This document shows positions 35,466-46,024 of a stretch of 64,000 nucleotides of DNA, piece by piece. The notes beneath the pieces are model-generated. The model ran no database searches and was not told the origin of the DNA. It was given only the letters and a program-made list of their open reading frames with translations. Where the stretch lies: contig NZ_CP019630.1 of the NCBI RefSeq assembly GCF_001999245.1, positions 3,315,001 to 3,379,000 on the forward strand. The letters are read 5' to 3'. The position numbers and the translations under genes are program-made. Positions within the stretch are counted from its first letter, which is position 1. Every line of letters starts with the position of its first letter. The DNA comes from Roseibium algicola. GTDB lineage: Bacteria; Pseudomonadota; Alphaproteobacteria; Rhizobiales; Stappiaceae.

Positions 35466-37205
35466 ATGTTTGATCGGTTGAAAAAGGAACATATCGTCGC
35501 AGAGGACGGATTTAACCGCTGGAAGGTTCCGCCAGCATCCATCGCCATCCATCTTTGTATCGGCTCCGTCTACGCCTGGAGCATCTTCAACCCGCCTCTG
35601 ATCAAACAGTTCGGGGTGGTTGCCGCAGCGCCGGAAGACTGGAGCCTGTCTTCGGTCGTCTGGATCTTTTCCGTTGCCATCGTGTTTCTCGGGCTTGCGG
35701 CCGCCTTTGGTGGCAAGTGGCTTGAGGAAGTCGGCCCTCGCATGGTCGGCGTCGTTGCCGCCTTCTGCTGGGGCGGCGGTTTCATCATCGGCGGCTTCGG
35801 TATCATGACGCACCAGCTCTGGCTGCTTTACCTCGGTTACGGCGTGATCGGCGGCTGCGGTCTGGGGCTTGGGTACGTATCACCCGTTTCCACCTTGATC
35901 CGGTGGTTCCCGGACCGGCGCGGCATGGCCACCGGCATGGCCATCATGGGCTTTGGCGGTGGAGCGATGATCGCAACGCCGATCAAGGAATATCTGCTCG
36001 GTCTGTTCTACAAGGCGCCGGAATACCTGGGGCCTGAAGGATCTGTTGCCCTGATCACCGAAGGCGGCAAGCGCCTTGCGGAAGTCAACGGCCAGATGGT
36101 GGAAGTGGTTATCGCAGGCGCCAAGCAGGTGGCAGCAGCGCCCGTTGCGCTTCAGGAGGGGATCTATGTGGTCGGTACCGGTAACACCGGGGCTGCAGGG
36201 ACCTTCTTCACGCTTGGCATCGTCTATCTGGTCGTGATGATCATCGCGGCCTTCTCCTACCGGGTTCCGCGCGAAGGCTGGCGTCCGGCCGGCTGGACAC
36301 CGCCAACTGCCGATGCTGCGTCCCGCAAGATGATCACCCACAACAACGTTCACATCGATCAGGCGCTCAAGACACCGCAGTTCTATCTGCTGTGGATCGT
36401 GCTCTGCTTCAACGTGACGGCGGGTATCGGCGTGATCGGCGTTGCCAAGACCATGATGACGGAAATCTTCGGCACCACGTTGCCGCTGATCGTGAATTCG
36501 GCCTTTGCGGCAACCTATGTGTTCATGATCTCGGTCTTCAACATGGTCGGGCGGTTCTTCTGGGCTTCCACTTCGGACTTCATCGGCCGCAAGAACACCT
36601 ACCACTGCTTCTTCGTGCTCGGGATCATTCTTTACCTGTCGATTCCGTTTGCAGCAGAGCAGGTGAGCGTCAATCCGGCCGTCACCTGGCTCGTGATGTT
36701 CTATGCAGCCACCATGATCATCTTCACGATGTATGGCGGCGGCTTTGCGACCATCCCGGCGTATCTCGCTGATATCTTCGGCACGAAATATGTCGGTGGT
36801 ATCCATGGGCGTCTGCTGACGGCGTGGAGTACGGCAGGCGTTCTGGGGCCGCTGGCGATCACCCAGCTGCGGAACATGTCCCTCAACAATGCGATCACGG
36901 ATCTTGCCGCCAAGGTGGACCCGAGTGCCTTTGCCGAGAAATTCGGTGCAGGTGTCGATCAGCTCGACCAGCTGGTGGCCGCAAAGACGGTGACTGTTGC
37001 CCGGCTGATGGAAATCGCTCCGGCCGGCACGGTGGATCCCACACCGAGCCTCTACAACACCACCATGTATGCCATGGCAGGCTTGCTCGTGATCGCGTTG
37101 ATCGCGAACTCGCTGGTGAAGCCGGTGCACGACAAGCATCACATGGAAGCCGGTGCCGACGGGACCAGCCCGGTTCCGGAAGGTGCGGAGCCGGCGAAGG
37201 CCTGA
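35466..37205 (+). CDS. OFA-family (oxalate/formate antiporter-like) MFS transporter
   Basis: A 579-residue transporter starting at ATG 35466 after GGGAGG. OxlT-type features are HLCIGSVYAWSIFNPPL in TM1, GLGYVSPVSTLIRWFPDRRGMATGMAIMGFGGGAM, and NMVGRFFWASTSDFIGRKNTY in the second half. It is about 160 residues longer than OxlT because of a soluble insertion near residues 180-255 and another near 470-520. Control by a sigma-54 promoter and the adjacent two-component system suggests induction by its substrate, probably a small mono- or dicarboxylate. Confidence 0.92.
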   Translation: MFDRLKKEHIVAEDGFNRWKVPPASIAIHLCIGSVYAWSIFNPPLIKQFGVVAAAPEDWSLSSVVWIFSVAIVFLGLAAAFGGKWLEEVGPRMVGVVAAFCWGGGFIIGGFGIMTHQLWLLYLGYGVIGGCGLGLGYVSPVSTLIRWFPDRRGMATGMAIMGFGGGAMIATPIKEYLLGLFYKAPEYLGPEGSVALITEGGKRLAEVNGQMVEVVIAGAKQVAAAPVALQEGIYVVGTGNTGAAGTFFTLGIVYLVVMIIAAFSYRVPREGWRPAGWTPPTADAASRKMITHNNVHIDQALKTPQFYLLWIVLCFNVTAGIGVIGVAKTMMTEIFGTTLPLIVNSAFAATYVFMISVFNMVGRFFWASTSDFIGRKNTYHCFFVLGIILYLSIPFAAEQVSVNPAVTWLVMFYAATMIIFTMYGGGFATIPAYLADIFGTKYVGGIHGRLLTAWSTAGVLGPLAITQLRNMSLNNAITDLAAKVDPSAFAEKFGAGVDQLDQLVAAKTVTVARLMEIAPAGTVDPTPSLYNTTMYAMAGLLVIALIANSLVKPVHDKHHMEAGADGTSPVPEGAEPAKA

Positions 37206-37232
37206 TCAAGGCTTCTGTCATCACGATCAACC

Positions 37233-37266
37233 GGCCCGGAAGCATCCGCTTCCGGGCCTTTTTTGT
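37233..37266 (+). terminator. Rho-independent terminator after the OFA transporter
   Basis: GGCCCGGAAG, loop CATCCG, CTTCCGGGCC followed by TTTTTT: ten perfect pairs, about 30 bases after the stop. Confidence 0.94.
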
Positions 37267-37745
37267 GTTCATATGCATCACAAAGCTGAGGGACTGGGGG
37301 TCGGATTTCGGCCCCGTCAGGGGCGTTCCGTCAGTTTCCCGGCACGTTCATGGTGAGCGTTTTCGAGTGGTCAGATGCAATGCCTTCCACGAAAAGATGT
37401 TTTCTCTCAATGGCTTGTGTTCTCTCTCGGGTCTTTACTCGGCAATGTCTTATTTGAGGCGCTGGTTGAAATAAATTTCAGAAAAAGAAATAAATACCAA
37501 AACAGTTTGACGGCTTTCGGGGGCTGCCCTTATCCATGGTCTCGCTGGGATAAAAACCAGTGTTTGAAATTTCTTGCAGTGAGCTGGTCTCTTTGACAAG
37601 GCTGACCTGCAAGACCGGGAGGAGCAGCGTCAGGCTCCCTGCGTTGAGAGGAACGCAGACTGGATGTCCTGACAATCTGAAATCGATCACCCATCGGGCA
37701 TTCGACCGTTCGCGGTTGGCAGCCCGTTGGTCCAGGGAGGAAACC
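37267..37745. promoter_or_regulatory. Upstream region of the sugar/polyol operon
   Basis: About 480 bases with no convincing gene. TGAAAT-AA-ATTTCA (37467-37480) and TTTGAAATTTC near 37564 share a TTGAAAT half site and may be operators for the SorC-family regulator of this operon. No promoter could be fixed with confidence. Confidence 0.45.
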
Positions 37746-38762
37746 ATGGGCACTTCTATCTTCAAGGGAATTCTCGCGTCGACCATGCTGTCGGCTGCAG
37801 TTCTGACCGCAGCTCCGGCCGCGGCAGACGGTTTGAAATGCGAGCCGGGCGAAACCTACATCATGAACGTCATGGTTTCCGGCCATCCCTACTGGGTGCC
37901 GGTCTATCAGGGCTTCAAGCAGGCTGCGGCCGCATTCGGCTGCGAGACGATCTTCTCCGGCACGCCGGACTATGACATCACCAAGCAGATCGCTTCCTTC
38001 GAGCAGGACATGGTCAAGCAGCCGGCTGGCGTCTTGCTGCACCCGATGCAGTCCGATCCGTTTATCGAGCCGATCGACCGGGCCGTCGACAACGGCACGC
38101 AGGTCGTGACCTTCGCGGCGGATTCTCCGAAGTCCAAGCGCAGTGCCTATATCACCTCCGACAACCTTGCCGAAGCCAAGTTTGCTGCCGAAGAAATCGT
38201 CAAGCAGGTTGGTGACAGCGCGGAATATGCGGTTCTTGAAAACCCGGGTCAGTCGAACCACGATCTGCGCGTGACCGCGCTGCTCGACTACATGGGAGAG
38301 CACTACCCGAACATGAAACTGGTCGGCCGCCAGGCGACCAACCAGGACAGCAATGCCGCCTACCGGGCAACGGCCTCTATCCTTCAGGCCAACCCGAACC
38401 TTGCCGCTCTCTGGATCCCGGAAGCAGGCTCTGCGGAAGGAGCTGTCGCAGCGGTGCTGGAAGCGGAAGCGAAAGTGCTGATCATGCATGCCGATGTGAC
38501 GCCGACCACTCTTGAGCACATCAAGGCGGGCAACATCCACATGGCGCTTAATCCGAACCAGGGCATGCAGGGGTTCATGGGCTTCATGGCCGTGTTCCTC
38601 GCCGCACATTCCGACGTGTTCGATCCGTTCAACGACTACAAGGTGTCCGGCTACAACCCGGTTCAGATCCCTTACGTCGACAACGGCTTTGCCGTGATCA
38701 CCAAGGAAAACGCCGACAGCTTCGACCTCAACGCCTACATGGAAGGCCGCGACCCGAGCTGA
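37746..38762 (+). CDS. Sugar ABC transporter substrate-binding protein (RbsB-like)
   Basis: A 338-residue periplasmic binding protein. ATG 37746 follows GGGAGGAAACC. The signal peptide is [20 protein letters not shown] with cleavage near PAAADG. The mature part has the type I fold: [62 protein letters not shown] and [10 protein letters not shown]. It is the first gene of an operon that continues with the ATPase, the permease and six more genes. The ligand is probably a sugar or polyol. Confidence 0.94.
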   Translation: MGTSIFKGILASTMLSAAVLTAAPAAADGLKCEPGETYIMNVMVSGHPYWVPVYQGFKQAAAAFGCETIFSGTPDYDITKQIASFEQDMVKQPAGVLLHPMQSDPFIEPIDRAVDNGTQVVTFAADSPKSKRSAYITSDNLAEAKFAAEEIVKQVGDSAEYAVLENPGQSNHDLRVTALLDYMGEHYPNMKLVGRQATNQDSNAAYRATASILQANPNLAALWIPEAGSAEGAVAAVLEAEAKVLIMHADVTPTTLEHIKAGNIHMALNPNQGMQGFMGFMAVFLAAHSDVFDPFNDYKVSGYNPVQIPYVDNGFAVITKENADSFDLNAYMEGRDPS

Positions 38763-38877
38763 TGAACAAACCGGGGCTCCTTTGGAGCCCCGTGTGATAC
38801 GGCGGGCTGCCTGCAATCGATGCAGCAGATCAGGCAGCCCGTTCTTTCTCCGGAATTGCGAGCAAATCGGCCCTGTC

Positions 38878-40395
38878 ATGACTGACGATGTGATCCTCAA
38901 GATCTCCAACCTCTCGAAATCCTTCGGGCCGGTTCAGGCGCTCAAGGGGGTAAGTTTCGAATTGCGCAAGGGCGAGATCCATGCGCTAGCCGGGGAAAAC
39001 GGTGCCGGCAAATCGACGCTGATGAATATCATCGACGGCATCCTGCAGCCGGACAGCGGAGATATCCGCTTCGATGGCGAACCGGTGGTCATTTCATCTC
39101 CGGCGATGGCGCAGAAGCTCGGCATCGGCTTCGTTCACCAGGAGATTGCCCTGTGCCCCGATGTGACGGTTGCCGAAAACATCTTCATGGCGACGACCAA
39201 CGTCAGCCGTTCGTTCCTGATGAACTATCGTGCGCTTGAAAAGAAGGCCGCTGAAGTGCTGGGCCAGCTTGGCGACATCGATCCGACGACACTCGTGCGG
39301 GATCTGTCGATTTCCCACCAGCAGCTCGTCGAGATCGCCAAGGCCCTGACACTCGATTGCCGGGTGCTGATCCTGGATGAGCCGACAGCGGCGCTGACAG
39401 AGAAAGAAGCGCAGATCCTCTTCAAGATCATGCGCCGTCTTGCCGACAAGGGCATCTCGATCATCTACATCTCCCATCGCATGGTCGAGATCTTCGACAA
39501 CTGCGACCGGGTCTCCGTTTTCCGGGACGGCACCTACATCACTACCCGCAATGTTGCGGAGATCCAGCCCGATGACGTGGTCAATGCCATGGTCGGCCGG
39601 GTGATCGATGAGCTTTACCCGCGCAAGCAGTCCGAAAGCGAAAAGACGGACGATATCATTCTGGACGTTCAGAACCTGAGTGAAAGGACGCGTTTCAAGG
39701 ATGTCTCGTTCCAGCTCCGCAAGGGCGAGATCCTCGGGATTGCCGGGCTGATTGGTGCTGGGCGCAGCGAGATCGTGAAGGGCATCTGCCGGCTTGAAGG
39801 CGACGTGACCGGGGAGGTTTCGCTCAATGGTCGCAAGCTGTCGCTGAAGACCTATCGCGACAGCATCTCCGAGGGCATCGTCTATTTGTCCGAAGACCGC
39901 AAGGGTGACGGCATCTTTTTGGATATGTCCATTGCCGCCAATGTCTCCGCCCTGAAACCGGAACAGGTCGCGAATTCTTTTGGTCTGATTGCCGGAAGCC
40001 GGGAGGTTGCGCAGGCAGACACGCTTGGCAAGCGTCTCAATCTCAAATGTGGCTCGCTGTCGGACCCGGTGTCATCGCTTTCCGGAGGCAACCAGCAGAA
40101 GGTTGCGATCGCGAAAATGCTGTCGGTCAATCCGAAGCTGATCTTCCTGGATGAGCCGACGCGTGGTGTCGATGTCGGCGCAAAGGCCGAGATCCATCGC
40201 ATCCTGCGCAATCTCGCCAGCAGCGGGGTCGGAATTCTGGTGATCTCGTCGGAGTTGCCGGAACTGATCGGCGTTTGTGACCGTGTGCTGGTCGTCCGGG
40301 AGGGACAGATCAGCGGCGAAGTCACGGGCGATCAGATGACCGAAGAAAACATAATGCACCTGGCGTCCGTGGGCGCCCAGGCAACCATAAACTAA
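38878..40395 (+). CDS. Sugar ABC transporter ATP-binding protein with two ATPase domains (RbsA/XylG-like)
   Basis: A 505-residue double ATPase. The first half has Walker [24 protein letters not shown] and ILDEPTAAL. The second has the degenerate Walker [25 protein letters not shown] and [12 protein letters not shown], the arrangement of RbsA and MglA. ATG 38878 is chosen; the frame extends upstream without similarity. It energises uptake with the permease encoded next. Confidence 0.95.
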   Translation: MTDDVILKISNLSKSFGPVQALKGVSFELRKGEIHALAGENGAGKSTLMNIIDGILQPDSGDIRFDGEPVVISSPAMAQKLGIGFVHQEIALCPDVTVAENIFMATTNVSRSFLMNYRALEKKAAEVLGQLGDIDPTTLVRDLSISHQQLVEIAKALTLDCRVLILDEPTAALTEKEAQILFKIMRRLADKGISIIYISHRMVEIFDNCDRVSVFRDGTYITTRNVAEIQPDDVVNAMVGRVIDELYPRKQSESEKTDDIILDVQNLSERTRFKDVSFQLRKGEILGIAGLIGAGRSEIVKGICRLEGDVTGEVSLNGRKLSLKTYRDSISEGIVYLSEDRKGDGIFLDMSIAANVSALKPEQVANSFGLIAGSREVAQADTLGKRLNLKCGSLSDPVSSLSGGNQQKVAIAKMLSVNPKLIFLDEPTRGVDVGAKAEIHRILRNLASSGVGILVISSELPELIGVCDRVLVVREGQISGEVTGDQMTEENIMHLASVGAQATIN

Positions 40396-40409
40396 TCGTG
40401 GGGGAAACC

Positions 40410-41411
40410 ATGGAAGACGCCGTCTCCCTGACAGACGCGCCGAACGGCAAACCGGCAGACGTATCGATGATCCGCAAACTGTTGCGCATGCGTGAAACGG
40501 GACTGATCGCGATCATCCTTGTGCTGTTCATCGTGATGTCCTTCGCCTCGCCCTACTTCCTGACCTGGGTGAACATGCGCGCCATGGTCATGGCCTTTGC
40601 CGTGGAAGGCATCGTGGTGGTCGGCATGACCATCCTGCTGATTTCCGGCGGGATCGATCTTTCGGTTGGCTCGGTGACAGCGCTGGCCATGGTGATTGCC
40701 GGCTGGCTGTTCCTGAACGGGGTCGACCCCTGGGTCGCATCGGCGATTTCGATTGCCGCCTGCACGGCCATCGGGGCGTTCATGGGGTTCTTTGTCACCC
40801 GCGTCGGCCTTCATCATTTCATCGTGTCGCTGGCGATCATGGTGATCGCCCGGGGGGCGTGTCTTCTGGGCACGGGCGGGCGTCCGCTCGGTCTGTTCAC
40901 GCTGCCGCCCGAGTTCAAGTTCATCGGCCAGGGGTCCATCGGACCGATCCCGGTCGTGATCCTGATCTTCCTTGTGGTGGTGATCGGCTTCGACTTCCTG
41001 CTGCGCCGCACGACGATGTTCCGCAAGGTGTTCTATACCGGCAGCAACGAGAAGGCCGCAGCCTATTCCGGCATCCGCACCAAGCGCGTGGTGTTCTTCA
41101 CGACCACCCTTTGCTCGGCTCTGTGTGGTGTGGCCGGCATCATCTACATGACCCGCTTCGGTTCTGCCCAGCCGACCTTCGGCATCGGCATGGAACTGAA
41201 CGTGATTGCGGCGGCCGTTATCGGCGGGGCGAGCCTCAAGGGTGGTTCGGGTACCATTTTCGGAGCGATCCTGGGGGCGGTGCTGCTTTCGGTTGTCTCC
41301 AGCTCGCTCGCGCTTCTGGATGTCTCGGTCTATTGGCAGGACATCATCCGCGGCTCGATCCTGCTGGCGGCGGTCTCCATAGACCACTATCTCGTCAAGA
41401 AACGCGCCTGA
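40410..41411 (+). CDS. Sugar ABC transporter permease (RbsC-like)
   Basis: A 333-residue permease with about nine to ten membrane segments. RbsC features are [41 protein letters not shown], and [30 protein letters not shown] 40410 follows GTGGGGGAAACC, which serves as ribosome site; GTG 40398 is an alternative. It lies 14 bases after the ATPase gene. Confidence 0.95.
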   Translation: MEDAVSLTDAPNGKPADVSMIRKLLRMRETGLIAIILVLFIVMSFASPYFLTWVNMRAMVMAFAVEGIVVVGMTILLISGGIDLSVGSVTALAMVIAGWLFLNGVDPWVASAISIAACTAIGAFMGFFVTRVGLHHFIVSLAIMVIARGACLLGTGGRPLGLFTLPPEFKFIGQGSIGPIPVVILIFLVVVIGFDFLLRRTTMFRKVFYTGSNEKAAAYSGIRTKRVVFFTTTLCSALCGVAGIIYMTRFGSAQPTFGIGMELNVIAAAVIGGASLKGGSGTIFGAILGAVLLSVVSSSLALLDVSVYWQDIIRGSILLAAVSIDHYLVKKRA

Positions 41412-41437
41412 CCCGGCTCCAGCGAAGAGGCAACCAG

Positions 41438-42418
41438 ATGGCGGACAAGAAAAACGATATCGAGCTGATGCGCCAGATGCACACGGTTCTCGTGCTGCAT
41501 TTCCTGGAAGGCAAGAAACAGTCGGAAATCGCCGAACTGCTCAACCTGTCGACGTCCAAGGTGAACCGTCTGATCACCCAGGGCCGCAAGATGGGCATGA
41601 TCAAGATCGATATCGAGAACCCGTTCCAGCGGTTGACGGATCTGGAAAACCTGCTGGAACAATCGACGCCCCTTTCAAAGGCGCTGGTTACATCGTCCGT
41701 CGAAGGCAGTCCGAACACGACGCTGAAGCAGGTCGGGCTTGCCGCTGCCAACCATCTGGTGGAGACCATCCGCGATGGCGACATCATCGCCATCACGGGT
41801 GGCAAGGCCGTCGGGGCGGTGGTGCAGAACATCGAGACCGACCGGAAGTTCGAAGTCACCGTGGTGCCGCTCACTGGAGGGGTGCAGGGCAAGTACCACA
41901 CGGATGTCAATCATCAGGCCAGCCTGATGGCCGAGAAGCTGGGCGGCAAGGCGCTGCAGCTTCATGCGCCGCTCTTTGCCGAAAGCCGGGAACAGCGCGA
42001 CATGCTGATGGAAGTCGGCTCCATTCGCGAGGTCCTGGACCTGGCACGGCAGGCAACGATCGCTCTGGTCGGCATCGGATCCATCGCGACGCCCGGGTCG
42101 AGTTACTACGATCTGCATCCGATGCCTGAATCGGACCGCAAGATGCTGGTTGGCAGTGGCGTCAGCGCCGAATTCCTGGCCTACCTGATGCGCCAGGACG
42201 GGACGGTTGCCGACTACGCCCTCAATTCGCGGCTGGTCGCACTGGCGCCAGAAGAGCTGCGGCGCTTCAAGCGCGTCATCGGGGTGACCTCGGGCGATGA
42301 AAAGATCTGGCCGATCCGGGCCGTCCTCAACGGAAACTATCTGAATTCACTCATCTTGGACGAGGACACCGCGGGAGCGGTCCTCGCAACCATGGAAGGC
42401 AAACAGAATGTTGCATGA
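41438..42418 (+). CDS. SorC-family transcriptional regulator
   Basis: A 326-residue regulator: N-terminal HTH (EGKKQSEIAELLNLSTSKVNRLITQGRK) and the sugar-binding domain typical of SorC/DeoR and EryD (DGDIIAITGGKAVGAVVQNI, ALVGIGS, GTVADYALN). It is encoded within the operon, after the permease, as in rhizobial erythritol loci. It probably senses a phosphorylated intermediate. Its stop overlaps the next start by eleven bases. Confidence 0.93.
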   Translation: MADKKNDIELMRQMHTVLVLHFLEGKKQSEIAELLNLSTSKVNRLITQGRKMGMIKIDIENPFQRLTDLENLLEQSTPLSKALVTSSVEGSPNTTLKQVGLAAANHLVETIRDGDIIAITGGKAVGAVVQNIETDRKFEVTVVPLTGGVQGKYHTDVNHQASLMAEKLGGKALQLHAPLFAESREQRDMLMEVGSIREVLDLARQATIALVGIGSIATPGSSYYDLHPMPESDRKMLVGSGVSAEFLAYLMRQDGTVADYALNSRLVALAPEELRRFKRVIGVTSGDEKIWPIRAVLNGNYLNSLILDEDTAGAVLATMEGKQNVA

Positions 42419-43403
42419 AATGCTGACACGCGAGATCGGACGTTCAGGCATCGAGGCGTCGGCTATCGGGCTCGGCACCTGGGCCATTGGCGGCTGGATG
42501 TGGGGCGGCACGGATGAAGCCAAGTCGATTTCCGCAATTCAGGCTTCCATCGATGAAGGCATCAGCCTGATCGACACTGCTCCGGCGTATGGCCAGGGGC
42601 TGTCGGAGGAGATTGTCGGCAAGGCGATTGCAGGCCGCCGCGAAAAGGTGGTGCTGGCAACCAAATGCGGTCTCGTCTGGCACACCCAGAAGGGCAATCA
42701 CTTCTTTGATTACGACGGCAAGCCGGTGCACCGGTATCTCGGCAAGGATGCGATCGTCCATGAGGTGGAGCAGAGCCTGAAGCGGCTTGGGACCGATTAC
42801 ATCGATCACTACATCACCCATTGGCAGGATCCGACCACGCCGATTGCGGAAACCATGGAGGCGCTGGAAACCCTGAAGACCCAGGGCAAGATCCGCTCCA
42901 TCGGTGCCAGCAACACGACTGCCGACGATGTGAAGGCCTATGTGGCGGCAGGGCAGCTGGATGCGATCCAGGAAGAATATTCGATGATCAAGCGCGACAT
43001 CGAGGACGCCCTGGTGCCGCTCTGCCTCAAGGAAAAGGTTTCGGTGCTGAGCTATTCATCGCTGGCGCTGGGCCTTCTGACGGGCAAGATCGGTCCTGAC
43101 AGAACCTTCGAAGGTGATGATCAGCGCAAGGACAATCCGCGGTTCTCGGTCGAAAACCGCCGCAAGGTTGCCAGATTGATGGACGCAATCGCACCGATAG
43201 CGGAGACACATGGAGCCACCAAGGCCCAGGTGGTGATCGCCTGGACGCTGCAGCAGCCGGGCATCACCTTCTCCTTATGCGGAGCCCGTGATCCGGAGCA
43301 GGCGCGGGAGAATGCCAAGGCGGGGCGCCTCAGGTTGACCAGTGAAGAAATCGGGCTCATCGGCGATGCCGCCGCGACCCATCTGACCGAACTCGCCGCT
43401 TAA
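42408..43403 (+). CDS. Aldo/keto reductase
   Basis: A 331-residue AKR TIM barrel. The catalytic Asp and Tyr lie in LIDTAPAYGQGLSEEIVG, the Lys in VVLATKCG and the His in YIDHYITHWQD. The C-terminal NADPH site is present (FSLCGARDPEQARENA). ATG 42408 overlaps the SorC gene; ATG 42420 gives MLTREIG and may be the true start. It probably interconverts a sugar and a polyol in the pathway. Confidence 0.93.
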   Translation: MLHEMLTREIGRSGIEASAIGLGTWAIGGWMWGGTDEAKSISAIQASIDEGISLIDTAPAYGQGLSEEIVGKAIAGRREKVVLATKCGLVWHTQKGNHFFDYDGKPVHRYLGKDAIVHEVEQSLKRLGTDYIDHYITHWQDPTTPIAETMEALETLKTQGKIRSIGASNTTADDVKAYVAAGQLDAIQEEYSMIKRDIEDALVPLCLKEKVSVLSYSSLALGLLTGKIGPDRTFEGDDQRKDNPRFSVENRRKVARLMDAIAPIAETHGATKAQVVIAWTLQQPGITFSLCGARDPEQARENAKAGRLRLTSEEIGLIGDAAATHLTELAA

Positions 43404-43463
43404 GAGACTTCGAAATTGAGATTGGAAAGGGCACCGGGCATCCGTCCGGTGAACGGGGAAGGC

Positions 43464-45191
43464 ATGTCCGAACAACGGCAAGGAAAATGGGACCGTATCG
43501 CGCGTGACGGCGCGTTCGACGCCGTTGTCGTCGGCGGCGGTATCAACGGGATCGGGGTCTACCGGGATCTGGCGCTGCAGGGTGTCAGGGTGCTGCTGGT
43601 GGAACGGAACGACTTTTGTTCGGGGTGCAGTTCTGCCTTGTCGCGCATGATCCATGGAGGATTGCGCTATCTGGAAAACGGCGAGTTCGACCTGGTGCGC
43701 GAATCCCTGCGCGAACGCGACGCGCTGCTGGTCAATGCGCCTCATCTGGTCCATCCGCTGCCGACCGTCATTCCCATCGGCTCGCTCTTTTCGGGACTCT
43801 TGAACAGCGCGGCAAGTTTCTTCGGCTTTTCAGGTCAGCCTTCCAGCCGGGGAGCGGTCCCGATCAAGCTCGGACTGACGCTTTATGACTGGGTGACACG
43901 CAAACGCCGACTGTTGCCGAAACACCGTTTCCGCGGAGCGAAGGCGACCCGGGATACCTGGCCTGGACTGACCGGTGCCATCCGGTGTTCGGCCACTTAT
44001 CACGATGCTTGGATCAGCCACCCGGAGCGGCTTGGTCTGGAACTGGTCAGGGAAGCGGAAGAAGTGGCTCCGGACTGTGTCGCCCTCAACTATGCCTGTC
44101 TTGAGCCGGCCGGGAGCGGTTTTGTTGTGCGAGATCAGGTGAGCGGCCGAACGGAAGAGATCTCGGCGAAGATCCTCGTCAATGCCACTGGCGCCTGGCT
44201 GGATGATGCCATTGATGAGCTTGCCGGCAATTCCAGCCACGAACGCCTGGTGTCGGGTACAAAGGGATCGCATCTCATTCTCGACAATCCGGCGCTGGAG
44301 AAGGCGCTTGGCGGCCATATGGTCTATTTCGAGAATTCGGATGGCCGGGTCTGCATTGTCTTTCCGTTCTTCGGCAAGGTGCTGGCCGGGTCAACGGATA
44401 TCCGCGTCAAGACGGCCGAACGTGTGCGCTGTGAGCCGGAAGAAGAAGCCTACATTCTGGGCTCGCTCCGGCTGGTCTTTCCGGAGATCGACTTCAATGC
44501 GGATGATGTCGTTTTCAGTTACAGCGGCATTCGGCCGTTGCCGAAGAGCGATCATGATTTTACAGGCCGGATTTCCAGGGGCCATTTTACCAAGCGTATC
44601 GAAGGACCCGTTCCGCAGATCTGCATGATCGGCGGCAAGTGGACAACGTTTCGTGCCTTTGCCGAACAGGCAACGGACGAAGTGCTCAGCGAACTCGGCC
44701 GGACCAGGCGTGTCGGCACCCTGTCGCGCCCGATCGGCGGCGGAAAGGATTTTCCTGATGCTGCCGTGATCCTGGAGCGCGACCTGATCTCGAACCATGG
44801 CATTGGTCCCGCGCGCGCAGCGCACCTGGTGGCGACCTATGGCACCGCAGCGACGGAGCTGCTGGCCTTTTGTCAGGGCAGGCCGGACGACGAGGCACTT
44901 TCGCCGCAGACAGAAATCACAGCGGCGGAGATTGCCTTCCTCGCCTCCCGCGAAAGCGTGGTGACCCTTGCCGACATCGTGTTGCGGCGGACGACGCTCG
45001 CCATCCAAGGACTGATGAGTGAAGAGCTGCTCGATAAGCTGGCGACTGTCGCCGGTGAAGAACTCGGCTGGTCCGACGCAGAGCGCGGGCTTCAGCGCGA
45101 CCGGCTGATCGAAGACCTTTCCACCTATCACGGCGTTTCGTTTGAAGATCGCCGGAACCAAGACACAAGCAGGAGCAGAATATGCGTTTGA
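43464..45191 (+). CDS. FAD-dependent glycerol-3-phosphate dehydrogenase family protein (GlpD/EryB-like)
   Basis: A 575-residue flavoprotein. It has the FAD motif VVVGGGINGIGVYRDLALQG, SRMIHGGLRYLENGEFDLVRESLRERD as in GlpD, STDIRVKTAE and a C-terminal DAO domain from about residue 400. ATG 43464 follows GGGGAAGG. Between a SorC regulator and an FGGY kinase it recalls EryB, which oxidises erythritol-phosphate, so the substrate is probably a polyol phosphate rather than glycerol-3-phosphate. It overlaps the aldolase gene by ten bases. Confidence 0.91.
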   Translation: MSEQRQGKWDRIARDGAFDAVVVGGGINGIGVYRDLALQGVRVLLVERNDFCSGCSSALSRMIHGGLRYLENGEFDLVRESLRERDALLVNAPHLVHPLPTVIPIGSLFSGLLNSAASFFGFSGQPSSRGAVPIKLGLTLYDWVTRKRRLLPKHRFRGAKATRDTWPGLTGAIRCSATYHDAWISHPERLGLELVREAEEVAPDCVALNYACLEPAGSGFVVRDQVSGRTEEISAKILVNATGAWLDDAIDELAGNSSHERLVSGTKGSHLILDNPALEKALGGHMVYFENSDGRVCIVFPFFGKVLAGSTDIRVKTAERVRCEPEEEAYILGSLRLVFPEIDFNADDVVFSYSGIRPLPKSDHDFTGRISRGHFTKRIEGPVPQICMIGGKWTTFRAFAEQATDEVLSELGRTRRVGTLSRPIGGGKDFPDAAVILERDLISNHGIGPARAAHLVATYGTAATELLAFCQGRPDDEALSPQTEITAAEIAFLASRESVVTLADIVLRRTTLAIQGLMSEELLDKLATVAGEELGWSDAERGLQRDRLIEDLSTYHGVSFEDRRNQDTSRSRICV

Positions 45192-46024
45192 GCCCCAAAG
45201 CCCGGATGAACCGGATGTTCACCCACGGCGGCTGCCTGGATGTTGCCGTTGATCATGGCGTGTGCAACGAACCGAGCTTCATGGTTGGTTTGGAAGACAT
45301 GGCCGGGGTTGTCGACACCCTGGTCAAGGCCGGGCCTGATGCGATCCAGATGGCCTATGGCCAGGCGGATCTGTTGCAGTCGCGTCCGGAGAAGGACAAG
45401 CCGGCGCTGGTGATGCGCATCGACATGGGCAACCCCTACAATGACCAGCGCCACCGGGTGATGTGGTCGCTGCTGCAGAATGCCGATGAGCCGATCATCG
45501 GGGCTCTGGAAATGGATGCGGCTTGTGTCGTGGTGAACCTGTTCATGTTGCCGGACGAGCCGGAGCTGTTTCGCCAATGCGTGGAGAATATCTCCAGGGT
45601 GCGCGCTGCCTGCCACAAATACGGCATGCCGCTGATGATCGAGCCGCTGGTGATGCTGCCGAACGACATCCGGGGTGGCTATCAGGTTGATGGCGACGCA
45701 GACAAGATCGTGACACTGGTTCGGCTGGCAAGCGAGATGGGAGCTGACATCATCAAGGCGGACCCGACCGACAACGCGGAAGATTTCCACCGGGTGGTCG
45801 AAGCGGCGCGCGTTCCGGTTCTGGTGCGTGGTGGCGGCAAGGAAGACCTGAAGACCGTGCTCCGGAAATCCGCTGCACTGATGCGTCAGGGTGCCAAGGG
45901 CATGGTCTATGGACGCAACATCTATCAGCACGACAACCCGAAAGCGGTGGTTGCGGCACTCATGGCAATGATCCACAACGGTGCCGACGGTGACGAAGCA
46001 TGGGACATCTATAACCGTGGCTGA
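45182..46024 (+). CDS. Class I aldolase of the FbaB/DhnA (DeoC/LacD) family
   Basis: A 280-residue TIM-barrel aldolase: GGCLDVAVDHGVCNEP at the N-terminus, MPLMIEPLVMLPNDI, the probable Schiff-base Lys in MGADIIKADPTDN, VPVLVRGGGKED and AKGMVYGRNIYQH. Relatives include class I fructose-bisphosphate aldolases and LsrF. Here it probably cleaves a ketose phosphate made by the neighbouring kinase and dehydrogenase. It is tightly overlapped on both sides. Confidence 0.9.
   Translation: MRLSPKARMNRMFTHGGCLDVAVDHGVCNEPSFMVGLEDMAGVVDTLVKAGPDAIQMAYGQADLLQSRPEKDKPALVMRIDMGNPYNDQRHRVMWSLLQNADEPIIGALEMDAACVVVNLFMLPDEPELFRQCVENISRVRAACHKYGMPLMIEPLVMLPNDIRGGYQVDGDADKIVTLVRLASEMGADIIKADPTDNAEDFHRVVEAARVPVLVRGGGKEDLKTVLRKSAALMRQGAKGMVYGRNIYQHDNPKAVVAALMAMIHNGADGDEAWDIYNRG

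Noticed and set aside
37560..37745. N-terminal extension of the sugar-binding protein from GTG 37560
   Set aside because: The signal peptide begins at ATG 37746 directly after a strong ribosome site.
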